Assembly: GCF_004359215.1 (NCBI RefSeq)
Contig: NC_090627.1
Span: 32,168 to 96,167, forward strand
Source of the DNA: Bremia lactucae
Lineage: Eukaryota; Oomycota; Peronosporomycetes; Peronosporales; Peronosporaceae
DNA: 64,000 nt
Direction: 5' to 3'
Made by a program: the position numbers and the translations under genes. Positions 1-10,914 of this stretch are shown here, one piece after another. The notes under the pieces were generated by a model, which saw nothing but the letters and a program-made list of their open reading frames with translations, was not told the DNA's origin and ran no database searches. The first letter of the stretch is position 1; each line of letters begins with the position of its first letter.

Positions 1-1155
1 CTGAAAGTAGTTCGAAGCCATGCTTCCACGCATTGGACCGGAAATGCCCACCCATGTCGAAGACGACGCAATGCTACACTTTCCCTTTGCGATGGCCCCG
101 GCAAGCAAAAGATTCCCAAGTGAGTGCGCAATGATTATCGTGTCGGCAATCTCCCTCGTTTTACTGCCCCCGTTCACTGCAAGTATCCGGTCACACACTT
201 CCTGCTGCAACGCATCGTCGGTCCACGCGGTGCCCATTGTCGATTGGATGACAAAAGTCTTGGAAGAACAGCATGGAGAATGATCCGTTAAATTCCCCCA
301 ATACCTTGGCGAGACTGGAATCAAACCATCGCCATGCACTCCCTCGTACCGCAAGCCATGAATAAATACGCACGGGCGTATAGTGGACTTGCAGGAACAT
401 TTATGATGCCTCGCCGAGAAATTAAAATTGGCGAGAAAGGCCCTTAGCTTTCTACTATCGCGAAGTGTGCGCTTGCCAGTAAGCAAAGATCGTCCAATGG
501 TAGTCACGGAAGCTGGCGATGCCACTGTCTCGCATGTACCGTTCGCTTTGGTAATTTGCTTGTACCTTCTTTCATGCTTCTTTAAATACTTGACAGTTAT
601 GGTCATGTCACTTCCGTACAGTGTGAAGCCGGATGACTCTGCAAAACACAGACCCAGTTCGACTCCATCAATTGAAATCTTGAGCGTGGTTTCACTCGAG
701 CACTTAATTGTACCACTGCTATTAGATGAATTGCTCGACACGGGTTCAGCTTGATTAATAGCGTTAATAATCGCGTTTATAGGTGGCGTGACTCCTGTAT
801 CATCACATTCTACCCCAGCGTTTAGACCATTGTCTCTCAAAGAAACGTGAGAAGCATACGCTTTGCCTTCGACAACCATATACCTGGAAAGGGTCGAACC
901 TTCTGTGAATGTAGCGACTGTATCATACATAATACTGTCGATACCTTTGTAGGTTCGAGAGAGAACAGGAAACGCAAGCACGGAAAAGTTCGCGTAGCCG
1001 TGGATGGCCATAGAGCTGCGCTTTATCTCAAAATGGAAAGCCAACGTCGGCCAATTCAATGTCATTTCATTCGCAAGAATTTGACCATCGCTTTGAGTCC
1101 GAATCGCAAAAACTAACGGCACCACTATCGCTGTGAAGAAAGCATTTGGAAGCAT
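1..1155 (-). CDS. Secreted serine-hydrolase-like protein, 3' end cut by window edge
   Basis: One uninterrupted reading frame of 385 codons runs from ATG at 1153-1155 to the window edge; no stop is reached, so the C-terminus is missing. An in-frame TAA lies directly upstream of the ATG, which fixes the start unless there is an upstream intron. Residues 1-20 form a hydrophobic signal peptide (MLPNAFFTAIVV...). Residues about 25-230 are an unrecognised extracellular-type region rich in Ser/Asn with possible N-glycosylation sites (around 142-147). From about residue 255 there is an alpha/beta-hydrolase-like part: strand plus oxyanion motif CVFIHG (262-267) and a nucleophile-elbow-like AHSLGN with Ser345. 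Cysteines at 253, 255, 262, 295 and 296 fit a secreted protein. The acid and His of a triad are not identified. Lipase or esterase activity is inference; family unknown to me. Confidence 0.72.
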   Translation of the reverse strand, partial: MLPNAFFTAIVVPLVFAIRTQSDGQILANEMTLNWPTLAFHFEIKRSSMAIHGYANFSVLAFPVLSRTYKGIDSIMYDTVATFTEGSTLSRYMVVEGKAYASHVSLRDNGLNAGVECDDTGVTPPINAIINAINQAEPVSSNSSNSSGTIKCSSETTLKISIDGVELGLCFAESSGFTLYGSDMTITVKYLKKHERRYKQITKANGTCETVASPASVTTIGRSLLTGKRTLRDSRKLRAFLANFNFSARHHKCSCKSTIRPCVFIHGLRYEGVHGDGLIPVSPRYWGNLTDHSPCCSSKTFVIQSTMGTAWTDDALQQEVCDRILAVNGGSKTREIADTIIIAHSLGNLLLAGAIAKGKCSIASSSTWVGISGPMRGSMASNYFQ

Positions 1156-1907
1156 TTATTTCCGAAGATGATCGTTCTAAGTAAAATAAACTTAATCTGA
1201 CATCCATGATTGGATGGGATTTCCTCGAGCTTCCCTAAATACCAGCAAGAGTTCCAAAAAAGGATGGAGCAACGATTGGTGCATTTCTTCCGACCAGAAA
1301 GAGGCAGCCAAGGTATCAGACGGTGTGTGTGAACAGATGTCAGAGCATGGAAGCAATTAAAACCTAACCATGTAACACGCTCCGGCAAGGAGAGATGTCG
1401 CGTGAAGTCTCAGTGCGAGAGAGAGAGGAACAGACAGTCTATTACACGGTATCAATGTGAACAAGACTTCTGGAATGTCCTAAGCCAGATTAGCAACGTC
1501 TCAGTGCTTCAGACAGGTAACAGGAAAAAAATGTTTATGGTTGAAGTCTATCAATCCTTCGGAATGTACATATGAGTTTTGAACACACTACAAGATGATA
1601 TTTAGCAATCATTCATAATTTTACTCTTAACCGATGAGGTGCTGGTAACTTGAATCATCTGTATTATTATTGCAAATATCTTTTTGCAGCAAAATATCCC
1701 ATTTTTTCTGCGCACTGATTCGGTCTCACTTTGACGGTTCTTATTTCCGTTTATTTTTTTGTGTATAAAGGTGGCCTGGTCATCCGTGATTGATATAGAT
1801 TCGCCTGTTTATTTGCCAAAAATGCAGCTGTTGCAACTTGCTATCCGAATGTATTTCAACTCATTTCATAACGATGAGACCTGAAAACGGCAACATTATT
1901 ACAAATT

Positions 1908-2060
1908 CAGTCCTCCCTCTGATAACTTATATCCTTGGTAAACGCTTTCAATGACGTTATAAGAGGTTATAAGGTATCGAATGAGACTGTAGTGGCCGTC
2001 AAATCCTGAGTTAGCGGGTGTAATAAGTTTTCGGGGTATAAGTAATCGGAGGAAGAACTG
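1908..2060. repeat. MITE copy 1 (terminal inverted repeats)
   Basis: The left end starts CAGTCCTCCCTCTGATAACT and the right end, read on the other strand, starts CAGTTCTTCCTCCGATTACT, giving imperfect terminal inverted repeats of about 27 bp around a 153 bp body without coding capacity. A TA follows the right end. Closely similar in ends and length to the copy at 51403-51556. Tc1/mariner-like non-autonomous element is an inference from the TA and CAG ends. Confidence 0.6.
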
Positions 2061-2128
2061 TATGTTGCTGTATTCATATTATCGTAGCGCATTTCACTTC
2101 ATTTTATAACAACGTATATTGCAAAATA

Positions 2129-2300
2129 CAGTCTTTCTCTACTAACTCATCTTCCAAAAACATATAATCCTTTTTAATTTATAGTATTTGCGTTCATTGT
2201 GGTCGTTCGATGGTAGCTAATATATATCGATTTAATCTAATAACTAATAACCAGCGATAACCTATAGTAAAAGATATATAAGATATCAGAGAGAGGTTTG
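2129..2300. repeat. MITE copy 2, degenerate, in tandem with copy 1
   Basis: Starts CAGTCTTTCTCTACTAACTC and ends in a sequence whose complement resembles the same inverted repeat. Both flanks resemble those of copy 1 (TTTCA..TCATTT.ATAAC on the left, GTATGTTGCT.TAT on the right), so the element and its flanks look like an old tandem duplication of about 220 bp. Confidence 0.45.
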
Positions 2301-2407
2301 TATGTTGCTCTATACATATAGGATATTGCTGCAATTTATGCTACTCTGAAAGTGAAATTTTTTCTACATCCCCCCAATTCTTAATAAAAGCGAAATAACA
2401 TAATTTC

Positions 2408-2617
2408 TTAAATACAGTCATTTGAATCGACATCAGAATCTACGACAACCTCTTGTGTACAGTTAGCAAGCAGAGGCAACCAAACTTTTCTGTCTTGGCC
2501 AAGCGTGAGACAAGCCTCTTTTCACCCATTTTATAAAGTAAAAGTGTCTTTTAAGTCGACACGAACCTCTGAACTCGCTACGGCAGTGTTGAGAGGCGCA
2601 AATTCGTCGCAAACCCC
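2408..2617 (-). pseudogene. Decayed coding trace, unknown
   Basis: One minus-strand frame reads protein-like for about 70 codons (GVCDEFAPLNTAVASSEVRV, later ACLTLGQDRKVWLPLLANC) with a TAA and a TGA in the middle and a terminal TAA. Composition is coding-like and unlike the AT-rich surroundings. I do not recognise the protein; it could be a host gene fragment or a transposon remnant. Confidence 0.35.
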
Positions 2618-2900
2618 TTTAAGAAGCCTATTTGGCTCAATAATAGATAGCTAGGCAAGTATGACGACATAAAAACCTGGGGTGGGTCTAGACAATTCTT
2701 AAGTTAATATGTTAAGTAGTTCGACAGCCCTTTTGAACGTTCTGATATGAATACAGTTTAACTTTTCTCTATTCAAAAGCCTAAGAATTTATGGAACTTT
2801 TTTTCAAAGTTATCTGGTAACCTTTGACCAGAGGTTTCTGGGGACTATTTTCCGTCGATTCTGGGGGCTTATTCCCTCGAATTTTATTCGGGAATTTTTA

Positions 2901-4712
2901 TCCTTAATTGCCTCTAGCTGTGGTTGCACAACCACAGCCAGATCTTCTACAATCGACTGTCCAGTCAATCTAAAACTTTCGCACTATCTCTTATAGACAG
3001 GCGTTGGATAATTTCTTGGAAGTTACTTTCAACGCAAGCATCCTTTTTCGCACTACTCAACTTATTCGAGTGGTCGAACTTCGACGCTGTCTGTGCTTGT
3101 GCACAGCCGTCGATATCTAACTCCACAGTGTGATAAGTAGTCACACTGAGGTCATGTGCAGACGTGCAAACGACCGACTTACAAATGAGACGTCAAACGC
3201 AATCGGAGAACATCCACACGCTTGTGGATGCACCAAGACGTTCATCAGACGGTCATCTGATGAACAAGAGACAGGCATCGTCACGGCCTGATGATGCGAC
3301 TTTATGCATTGCTCGAACTTTCTGAGCCATGGTTATTCAAGCATGACATTAAATTTGTCATCTTAATCTAGTAGAGCGAGCACCTCGCTCTTCAAGTCAC
3401 AAACGATTGCAAAATGTAGTCGTTTCAAAAACGGACTTCAACTCTATGAACGTAATGTTCCACGCCCAGTGCCATCAAACAATTAGCGAAATGATCGACT
3501 CCCGCTAGGAACGGTGAAGGAAGCGGGTCGTAAGAAAATGGTCCGGTTCAGTAGGTGCGGAGCGCCCTGCTGGTCCAGCAGCGTCAAAAGAATTTGCAGG
3601 CCGTTTGACAAAAGTTGCTCCGCACTCACAAACATTGTGTGTAACTGCCCCAGGTGACGAGGTATCCTCGCCACCTTAAAAAGTTATAGTGGAAAAAAGT
3701 TGCCACCAAAGTTCCTAGTCGATTGTGGGGCGTCGAACAATTTCATTCGACGCCAATCGCTAGAAGATCGCAGATTCAAATTTATTGAGCGTGGTATCCC
3801 TCTAACGAGGATAACAGTGCGCCCAGCAACAGGTGCATTAAGATACGTGTAGTTCGTATCCAATACACGTGAAAGGGTAATACGATGAAGATTGCATCGT
3901 CACATACGAGATATCCATAGAGTGTAGACCTCCATTTTCTTGTCGTCTTGGAGGACGATAAGTTCCGAAGTGGACGAAAGCTTGTTTAAGACTGAAATTC
4001 TTCTGTTCCGCTATAGAGATCGCTTAATCGAGGGACTCTAGTTCAAGCCGGAACAGGTGGGTCTAACAGGACCGTGTGCAAGTCCTCTAAGAACTCATTC
4101 ACCTGTATTTGTTCATTAATTAAAGAACTCACGATACAACGGATCAGGTTTCGTGTATACTGGGCATAAGCATGAATGTCACGTTTACCCTGCTTCAAAT
4201 CCAGAAGCTCGGCTCGAGCCCTGAATTCGGCACGTGGCGCTCATGTGTTTGCCTGAGCCGACCTCATACGACCCAAAAAAACAATGGGTCGTGAAGCTTG
4301 AGTTCATGGTGTACGAACTCGGCTATGGCCGCATGTTGTTCATCTGTGTTCAGAGTGAACAGCATGGCGCCAACAGCCGGTCCGCCTTCAACTGACTTCA
4401 TGCGTTCAATCGCTCTTCATTCAAGGTCACTCGTACGAGTGAACGTTTAACTCGTTGCGTGATAGCCTTCTTTAGTGGCATTAAAGCTTTCTCCTTATCC
4501 AATTAGCATGTCCATGTTGATTTTGAACGTGCGTAGGCCGTTGAACAGACTACGAAGGGCTGACAGGTGTAAGGAGACACCCTTTGCTAGTACGGATAAC
4601 CGTACAAGTCATCCTACACTGATTACAGCGAAGGTCGAGACCTCGACTACAACGTGCAGAGTAAGGTTCTAATAGCTATAAGTCTTAGCTACTAAAGGAA
4701 GAGAAAATCAAG
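2901..4712 (-). mobile_element. Family A gypsy fragment with inverted protease part
   Basis: In minus orientation the order is LTR 3' part (4712 to about 4560), gag (about 4500-3901) and protease-RT linker (3372-2901), matching element A2 at 37023-34900. The protease part between them (3373-3900) is in the opposite orientation (separate entry). All frames are broken. The lower end, near 2901, grades into spacer. Confidence 0.65.
3373..3900 (+). pseudogene. Inverted zinc-knuckle/protease segment of family A
   Basis: Plus-strand frame at about 3715-3842 gives the family A aspartic protease start (LVDCGASNNFIRRQSLEDRR) followed by a conserved IPLTR..VRPATGA stretch and a stop. The flanking gag and linker pieces are on the minus strand. 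Compared with A2, the block from the tail of the gag region to just past the protease has been flipped in place: left junction after AATCTAG at 3372, right junction after CATCGT at about 3900. Active site reads D-C-G-A instead of D-S/T-G-A, as in the other family A copies. Confidence 0.6.
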
Positions 4713-4719
4713 ACACTAA

Positions 4720-5027
4720 TGCCTTGGTAAACAACAGATCACTTGTAGGCGCTTATACACTTGATCTGATAGCGATGAATTAATTGCCAACGCGAGAACC
4801 GAAATAATTCTTGCGTGATCTTCGTAATGGCAAAGTCAAGCAGATCTGTGTACTTGTCACAGATGACAACTACGTAGCCGATATTCGGTCGGCAATTGTA
4901 TTTCCTGAGAACATTCGAGTTCTAAGCAGCTCGTTGATGGACGAAAGTATCCTCGATCAGAAGACTCGGATTGAACGTTTCACGTCCCAATCTTGGGAGT
5001 CTTTAATGAAAAACCCTTTCTAAAAAG
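4720..5027 (+). pseudogene. Family A linker/RT-start fragment
   Basis: A 70-residue frame at 4811-5023 (LRNGKVKQICVLVTDDNYVA...) matches the region just before reverse transcriptase in A1 (10915-11148). Orientation is opposite to both neighbours. Ends with an in-frame stop; only a remnant. Confidence 0.6.
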
Positions 5028-5029
5028 AT

Positions 5030-6925
5030 GCAAAATTCATGGCAAGATGCTCGTTATCATGCACTAATTAATTTCGCTCAGCTGGCTGCAGCTGACGCTA
5101 CTGAAAGCAGACGATACGCTCTGCGCCGTCAGTGCCATTAGGCCTCAACTCACAGCCGATTGCAAAATCGCTGGGGTCACAGGCGACATGAAATGGTCTT
5201 CCCTGGTCTTCAATCACCAAGATCGACGATTGCATCAAGCTTGAATCAATATCTTCGAAAGAACGGAGAAAAACGTTTGAAGACCACGTTACATTCGCTT
5301 ATGTAAACAAGAAATACGCACTGTCATTTCAGCGTAGTTGCGCGAGTATTTCTGCAAGTACGACGCTAGCACAACGAAGTTTCGAAGTCACTTGACATCG
5401 ACTAGTCTATAATTGTGTTGATTTTTTCAGGATTAGGGCGTACATCGTGTTTCCTCACGATGCAGCCAAGAAGTGATTATTCACTTGCCGCAAATAAACA
5501 TGCCTTAAGGTTGGTGTACGTCTTATGCGCACACATAAGTGTAAGAACATTACGAGTGTGGGTAAAATGTACCTCATTAACCGGTTTTTCATTTATAGCC
5601 CGACTAGAAATGTATACATCGACAAACAACTTAATGCGATATCAGCTAGAACAGATTGGTAACATGATTGATGTAGGAATCCCTTGCCACTCTCGCAGCA
5701 TACCGTTTAAGGTGCTTACTGGAATATCCTGCTCACGCGTTAGGAACTGAATGAACTCATCTATTAGATCCATCGACGTCCTTCCTCGATGTCGGCGTTT
5801 AAGCCGGTACCGTTGCAGCAATTTATTTATTAAATGCATGCACTATCCGTCATCCTCCTGTGGCCTTACGCACACAAAAGGTTTGAGAGCTATGTGGGGA
5901 GATTGACTCTCTCACATGACTCGCTGCGAAGCGATAGGAAAAAGATCTTTTTACTCGTTAGTTCCTGTTTATGAGGTGTGACTACTGCTTCATGACGCAG
6001 CATTATAACGTGGTTTCAGGTCGATCACGTGTCGGGTACATTTATACTTAGACAACTCGCATGGTAAAAATTCTGGAAAACATCCATAGATTTGATCAAA
6101 TTCTCATATAAAGGATTTTTTCTCAAGCAATTATTATGATTGAGACGTAAGACATTCAATTTGAGTCTTCTCATCGCGAATGTTTCGTCCATCGGTGAGC
6201 TGATGAGAGCATGTGAAATATATTGGTGATCGGATATTAGCCACGTACTCACCTCCTGTGACGAGTACGCAAATCCAACTGACTTTGCGACTACGCATAT
6301 TGCGCAAAAACTGTCATGGCTCTAACGTTAACAACTGATTTAACCTCAGAGTTAGCTTCGGAGGCACATCGGATCAAGTGTATAAGAGCCTGCACATGCT
6401 TCAATATTAGCCAAGGGTTCAACGTCTCGGATTCTTCCGGAAAATTTAATTTCACAAGTTTTTGGGGACTTATTTCCTCAGGTTCTTTGGAAACTATTTC
6501 CTTATTTATTTGGGGAGCACCGTCCCTAACTGCCTCGAGCCGTGGTTGAGCAACACAGCGAGATCCTTAACGATCGACTCTACCGTTGATCTAAGATTTT
6601 GCACTGTCTCTTATCAACAGGATTTTAATACTTTTCTGGATGTTGCTCTCTAGACAAGCATCCTTGTCCCGGTCTACTCGACTTACTCGAGTGGTGGATC
6701 CTCGACGCTGCCTTAACTCCATAGTGATATAGGTGATCACACTAAGGACTTGTGCAGTCGCACTAGCTTCCGAACCACAAGTGAGGCTCCAGCAGTCACT
6801 CGTAGTGCATCCACACGCTGGAGGAATCTTCAGACGCTCAACAGATGGCCATCTGATGAACAAGATGCAGACATCGAAACAGATCGATACTGCCAATATA
6901 TGCATGGCTCGTTTTTCTTAGGCAT
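5030..6925 (-). mobile_element. Family A fragment: RNase H, RT and linker, broken
   Basis: In minus orientation the order is linker (6925-6025), RT N-terminal part (about 6000-5840), RT (5839-5400) and RNase H (5400-5030), collinear with A2 33230-35300. Recognisable pieces include the RT frame at 5642-5839. Many stops and frameshifts. No LTR is attached on either side. Confidence 0.6.
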
Positions 6926-6935
6926 TGTATAAACA

Positions 6936-7135
6936 GCGCAGTGGCAAAGTCAAGCAGATCTGCGCAAATAAAGACACGACTCCAGCCATCGGCTGTGATC
7001 AACTGCGGGAATGGAACAAGATGTGCCATCTTGCTGAATTGGTCAACAAACACAAGAATACCATTATTCTTGTGATCGGCTTCGGGGAAGCGAAGACGAA
7101 GTCCATACAAACGGACTGCTCGAATAGGCAGGAAG
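6936..7135 (-). pseudogene. Integrase core fragment, family A
   Basis: Minus-strand frame with NNGILVFVDQFSKMAHLV and ITADGW, the first part of the DDE integrase core (first catalytic Asp region). Joined out of order to the linker of the previous fragment. It stops abruptly at the border of the Tudor-SN pseudogene. Confidence 0.6.
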
Positions 7136-7159
7136 CTTTATATTGTGAGTAACGTCATG

Positions 7160-7900
7160 CAGCGGGTAGTTATGGTCGAGATCGCAGAAATGAACCGTGG
7201 TGGAAATGCCTTTGGTCCCCTCCAGTAGCGGGGGCGACCCTGCGCGCGACGACCAGACAATTGCTTGGTGTATCTGCTCGACAAAGGACTTGTTAGGGTC
7301 GATTCCTTCAATGTAGAGCTTTCTGCTCTTGCAATGTGCTTCAGCGCGCTAAAGAGCGTGCCAAAGCGTAGAAAAATAAATACTGGGCTACTTACCAGGC
7401 TCAAGCCAAGGCCCAGGCTGCTCAGGCCACCAAGGCGAAGACAACGGACGATATAAATCGGCATGTCAAGCTGTCAGAAATTATCAATAGAACGCGATTC
7501 TAATTTCAAAATGTTCTAGACCGCAAGTATGCCATTGCGGAAGAACACATGGTAATTATTTACACGTACACAAGGTCTTAGCAAGAAGACTTTCGAGGTG
7601 CGTCGCAACGCTGTGTATGCTACCGTATTCGATGACCGTAATGGCTCTACCTGAACCCGTGATAAAATAGAGCATGTGTCTTCTGATGGTTCTACTCGCG
7701 TCAGCTTTCTTGACTACGGAAATCAAGCAACAAGGACGGCGAGTTGTCTCCGTCCGTTTGACGGCAACGCGCTTCAGTATCCTCCCGAAGCAAAAGAAGC
7801 AGTTTAAAATTGGATTAAGTTGCTTGCTGCTGACGAAGAGATTGATTCTGATGCCGCGATTCGCCTAGGCGAAGAGGCGTGGAACAAGAAACTGCCATAA
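7160..7900 (+). pseudogene. SND1-like: Tudor-SN (SND1/p100-like) pseudogene, C-terminal part
   Basis: Three reading frames together give the end of a Tudor staphylococcal-nuclease protein. 7164-7218: VEIAEMNRGGNAFG, like the start of the last SNase repeat. 7260-7350: LLDKGLVRVDSFNVEL. 7342-7500: RAKERAKA then KNKYWATYQAQAKAQ and VKLSEIINRTRF. 7581-7900: YATVFDDRNGS and STRVSFLDYGNQA, the Tudor-domain signature DYGN, then LRPFDGNALQYPPEAKEAV and a terminal TAA at 7898-7900. In-frame stops interrupt the frame near 7370, 7500, 7652 and 7806, and frame changes occur. Intact SND1 proteins have four SNase repeats plus Tudor and act in RNA processing and silencing complexes. No intron is evident in the retained part. 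Family assignment rests on motif order recalled from the family. Confidence 0.68.
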
Positions 7901-8504
7901 CAGCAATGATGACCACGTTCGTTAGTACCCCGATGAGTAGCACAATTTACGATGCTGACGGACCAATGCTAATTATATCATATTCCAAGCGCTTAGTAAG
8001 TCCCTAATTGATATTTTAAGGTACTATTAATATTAAACACGCAACAAACATTTACGTATGATGAAGCCATGTGTTACTTACGTAATGAAGAGATGGCAAA
8101 TGATTAAGAAAGCTTACATTCATTTATTTCCAAGCCTTCTCAGATGCGTTTGAAGTCGTAGACGCAACAAGGATAATCCAATGACAATAAGTCCATCCCT
8201 CCCTGGGAACTTATCCTTACATTCTGCAGTGATATTATTTTTAATGTCCCAAATGCATAGAAAATCGTCACTTCCGGGAATGGCACATGGGTCGCATTGA
8301 TCAAGGCCAGGTCACGGTCCACTATAAATGTTGCTGCTTGTAAGTTGAAAGTTAACAGTAGCTTTTAAGCAATCCAGCTCCCAAATAAATGCTCCTTAAT
8401 CCTCAGTACAAAGAAATGCAGATGAAGCAAAATTGTCGGTGCCATACCAACTATTTTTTTAGTGGCATATGGAACCGATTTGTTTTATACATACAGTCCA
8501 AAAA
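7901..8504. other. Spacer without recognisable gene
   Basis: AT-rich sequence between the Tudor-SN pseudogene and the A1 LTR remnant. Short frames on both strands show no coding character. Possibly the old 3' flank of the Tudor-SN gene plus a degraded LTR 5' half. Confidence 0.5.
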
Positions 8505-8691
8505 TAAAACAGGTATTAATACAGCTTTACTTTTCCCTAATTATGATCCTTTGATTACCTTTAGTAGCTAAAGACCCTTAGCTACTTAGAAACCTTTCTC
8601 TGTACCCCTGTGTACGTGAAGTTTTGAGGCACTATAATCAGTGTAAGGTCAACTAGTACTTACCAGTACTAATAAAAGGTGCCCCGTTACA
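8505..8691 (+). mobile_element. LTR of element A1, 3' part only
   Basis: Matches the 3' half of the family A LTR at 38609-39097 (ACTTAGAAACCT...CTGTACCC and TAATCAGTGTAAGGT) and ends GTGCCCCGTTACA at 8691. The 5' half (TGTAACGGGG start) is missing. Confidence 0.65.
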
Positions 8692-8693
8692 CC

Positions 8694-8710
8694 TGGTAGC
8701 TTTTCGTAGT
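8694..8710 (+). other. Candidate primer-binding site of A1
   Basis: TGGTAGCTTTTCGTAG begins two bases after the LTR end. The same TGGTAGC follows the LTR of A3 at 39100. Position and TGG start fit a tRNA primer-binding site; the tRNA is not identified. Confidence 0.45.
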
Positions 8711-8742
8711 CCGTTCAACGGCCCACGCACGTTCCATCCATC

Positions 8743-9680
8743 ATGGACTTGTTGGATGGTGAAGGAGGGTGCTTTTAAGATCTTCAAGAAAGTTATTACG
8801 CAATGCGTGATAGGCTTCCTCATTTGAGTGACCTCGAATCGAGAGCGATCGAAGGAATGAATTCGGTCGTAGGAAGGCCAGCAGTTGGCGCTATGCCGTT
8901 CACTCTGGGCAAAGATGAACAGCATGCGGCCATAGCCAAGTTCATTCAACCAAACTCGACGGGGCTTAAGAGAAAGTAGCCTTGCTTTACCAGCAAGGCT
9001 CTCAATACACAGAAGTGTCGAGAGAACAGGGCGCTCAACAATGGAACTGTTGTAGCAGCAGCATTTACATGCTGGTTTTGGTCAACGCTTTTGCTTCGAC
9101 CCGAAAGCTTAAAGATAGAAATATCTAAGTTTAAGGCAGTCGAAGGCGACTACCTTTTGAGATGGCTCGTCGAGTTAGACGACGCCATAGAAGCTCATCG
9201 TATCAGTGATGATGCGACGAAAGTGAAATTTGGCATGTCCAACTTAGCCGGACGTGGGCAAGCGTCGAATTCACGCTTATGCCCAACATACACGATACTT
9301 GGTCAGTTGTATCGTTAGTCATCCAATAGATGATCAGAACAGGTAACTGTGTTTATTAAAGGTGTCCTGTTAAGATCCACCTGTTCCAGCTAGAATAAGA
9401 GTCGCTAAACCAAGCGATATCTATTCTGAAACAGGACTTTAATCTTAAACATGTTTTGGTCCACTCTGGTGCTTATCGTCCACCGAGACGACAAATAAAC
9501 GGCGGTCCAGATTCCATGGATCTCTCTATTTAGAGAGCGAGAAAAATCGCTCTTCCAGTTACAAACGATTACAGATATGTAATCGTTGTCAAAAGATGAG
9601 CCACTACGCATATAAGTGTAGTGCCGCACGGCCAGTGCCTAAAAGCACTGAGCGAAAAGAGCGACCTCTTGCTGGAAACA
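8743..9680 (+). pseudogene. gag: Gag of A1, broken
   Basis: Starts at ATG 8743 (MDLLDGEGG), then stops interrupt. 9091-9318 holds the gag core (ISKFKAVEGD, LLRWLVELDDAIEA, ISDDATKVKFGM), typical of the retrotransposon gag domain. A CCHC zinc knuckle (CNRCQKMSHYAYKC, C-x2-C-x4-H-x4-C) follows near 9580-9621. Structural protein of the particle in intact elements. Confidence 0.65.
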
Positions 9681-9903
9681 GCGGAGGACGCGAATCCGAC
9701 GCTGCTGCGAAATCGCAACGGAGAGGCGAATCGTCAAAAAGCGGTCGGGGTCAGTAGGTGCGGAGTGCCCTACTGATCAAGCAACGTCTAAAGAATTTGC
9801 AGGTCTTCCTACGAAAGTTGCTCGTCACACACAAACATTGGGTGTAACTGCCCCAGAGGATAGGGTTAACCTCATCATTTTGAAAATTAAAGTGTCGAAT
9901 TAG

Positions 9904-10203
9904 TTGCCACTTAAGTCCCTAGTCGATTGTGGGGCGTCCAAAAACTTTTTGAGACGCCAATTGCTATTAGATTGCAGGCTCAAATTTAGTGAGCGCGATT
10001 TCCCTATAACGTGGATGACAGTGCGTCTAGCAACAGGCGCATCTGTAACGGTTAAGAAACGTGTAGTTGGTATCCAATACACGTTAAAGGGTAAATAGTG
10101 CCATGTTGAATTCATCGTACTAGATTTCGATGACAAATATGATGTCATCCTTGGAATACCATGGCTAAAAAAATACGAGCCATGTATAAATTGGCACCAT
10201 TAA
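9904..10203 (+). pseudogene. Aspartic protease of A1, interrupted by a stop
   Basis: Frame 9904-10098 begins PLKSLVDCGASKNFLRRQ, the retropepsin active site with Cys in place of Ser/Thr, and ends at TAG after TLKGK; the same frame continues after the stop with FIVLDFDDKYDVILGIPWL, the usual flap-to-C-terminal part. Cleaves Gag-Pol in intact elements. Confidence 0.65.
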
Positions 10204-10914
10204 TCCGTGACATTGTCTGTCTCTTGTTCATCAGATGGTCAACTGATGAACGTCTTGGTGCCCTTAAGCGTGTGGATGTCCTACGAGTGAGTGCGATGGT
10301 CTCACAGGTGGCTCGGTCGTTAGCATGACTAAACAAGACCTCAGTGTGATACCTAACACATTGTGGAGTTAGATCCCGACGGCTGTGCACAAGCACAAGC
10401 ATCGTCGAAGGTCCACCATTATGACGTAGACATAGTTACCGACGGCTGTGCACAAGCACAGGCAGCGTCCAAGTTCTACCACTCGAATAAGTTGAGTGCT
10501 ACGAAACAAGGATGCTTGCTTAAAAAGCTAAACTCAGGAAAATTTAAAACGCCAGTCTATAAGAGACAGTGCGAAAGTCCTAGATCGACCGGAGAGTCGA
10601 TCATAGAGGATCTCGCTGTGGTAGCGCAACCATAGCTAGAGGCAGTTGGGGAGTATACTACCTAAGAAGTTTCTGTGGGAATAAGTCCCCGGAAACCTGC
10701 GTCAAAGGTTCCAAGGTAAGGGGAAATAAGTTCCAAAGAAGACAATCAATATCTTAGTAAACAATGGATCAAGTGTAGGCGCTTATACACTGAGACAATC
10801 AAGGTCTTAGTTATCAATGAATCAAGTGTAGGCTGCTTATACACTTAATCTTTTAGCGCCTCCGAAATTAAAGTCGGAGATAACTCAATTGCCAACGCTA
10901 GAACCGAAATAATC

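Larger units (their letters stand above)
1156..2900. other. AT-rich spacer
   Basis: About 1.7 kb of AT-rich DNA upstream of the hydrolase gene. It holds two MITE-like copies (1908-2060, 2129-2300) and one decayed coding trace (2408-2617, minus), listed separately. I see no other gene, RNA gene or long repeat. The part next to 1155 should contain the promoter of the hydrolase gene, but no core element is recognisable. Confidence 0.6.

Noticed and set aside
460..500. RxLR-like effector motif in the hydrolase gene
   Set aside because: The Arg/Leu-rich stretch (GRSLLTGKRTLR) is near residue 225, far from the signal peptide, with no dEER after it.
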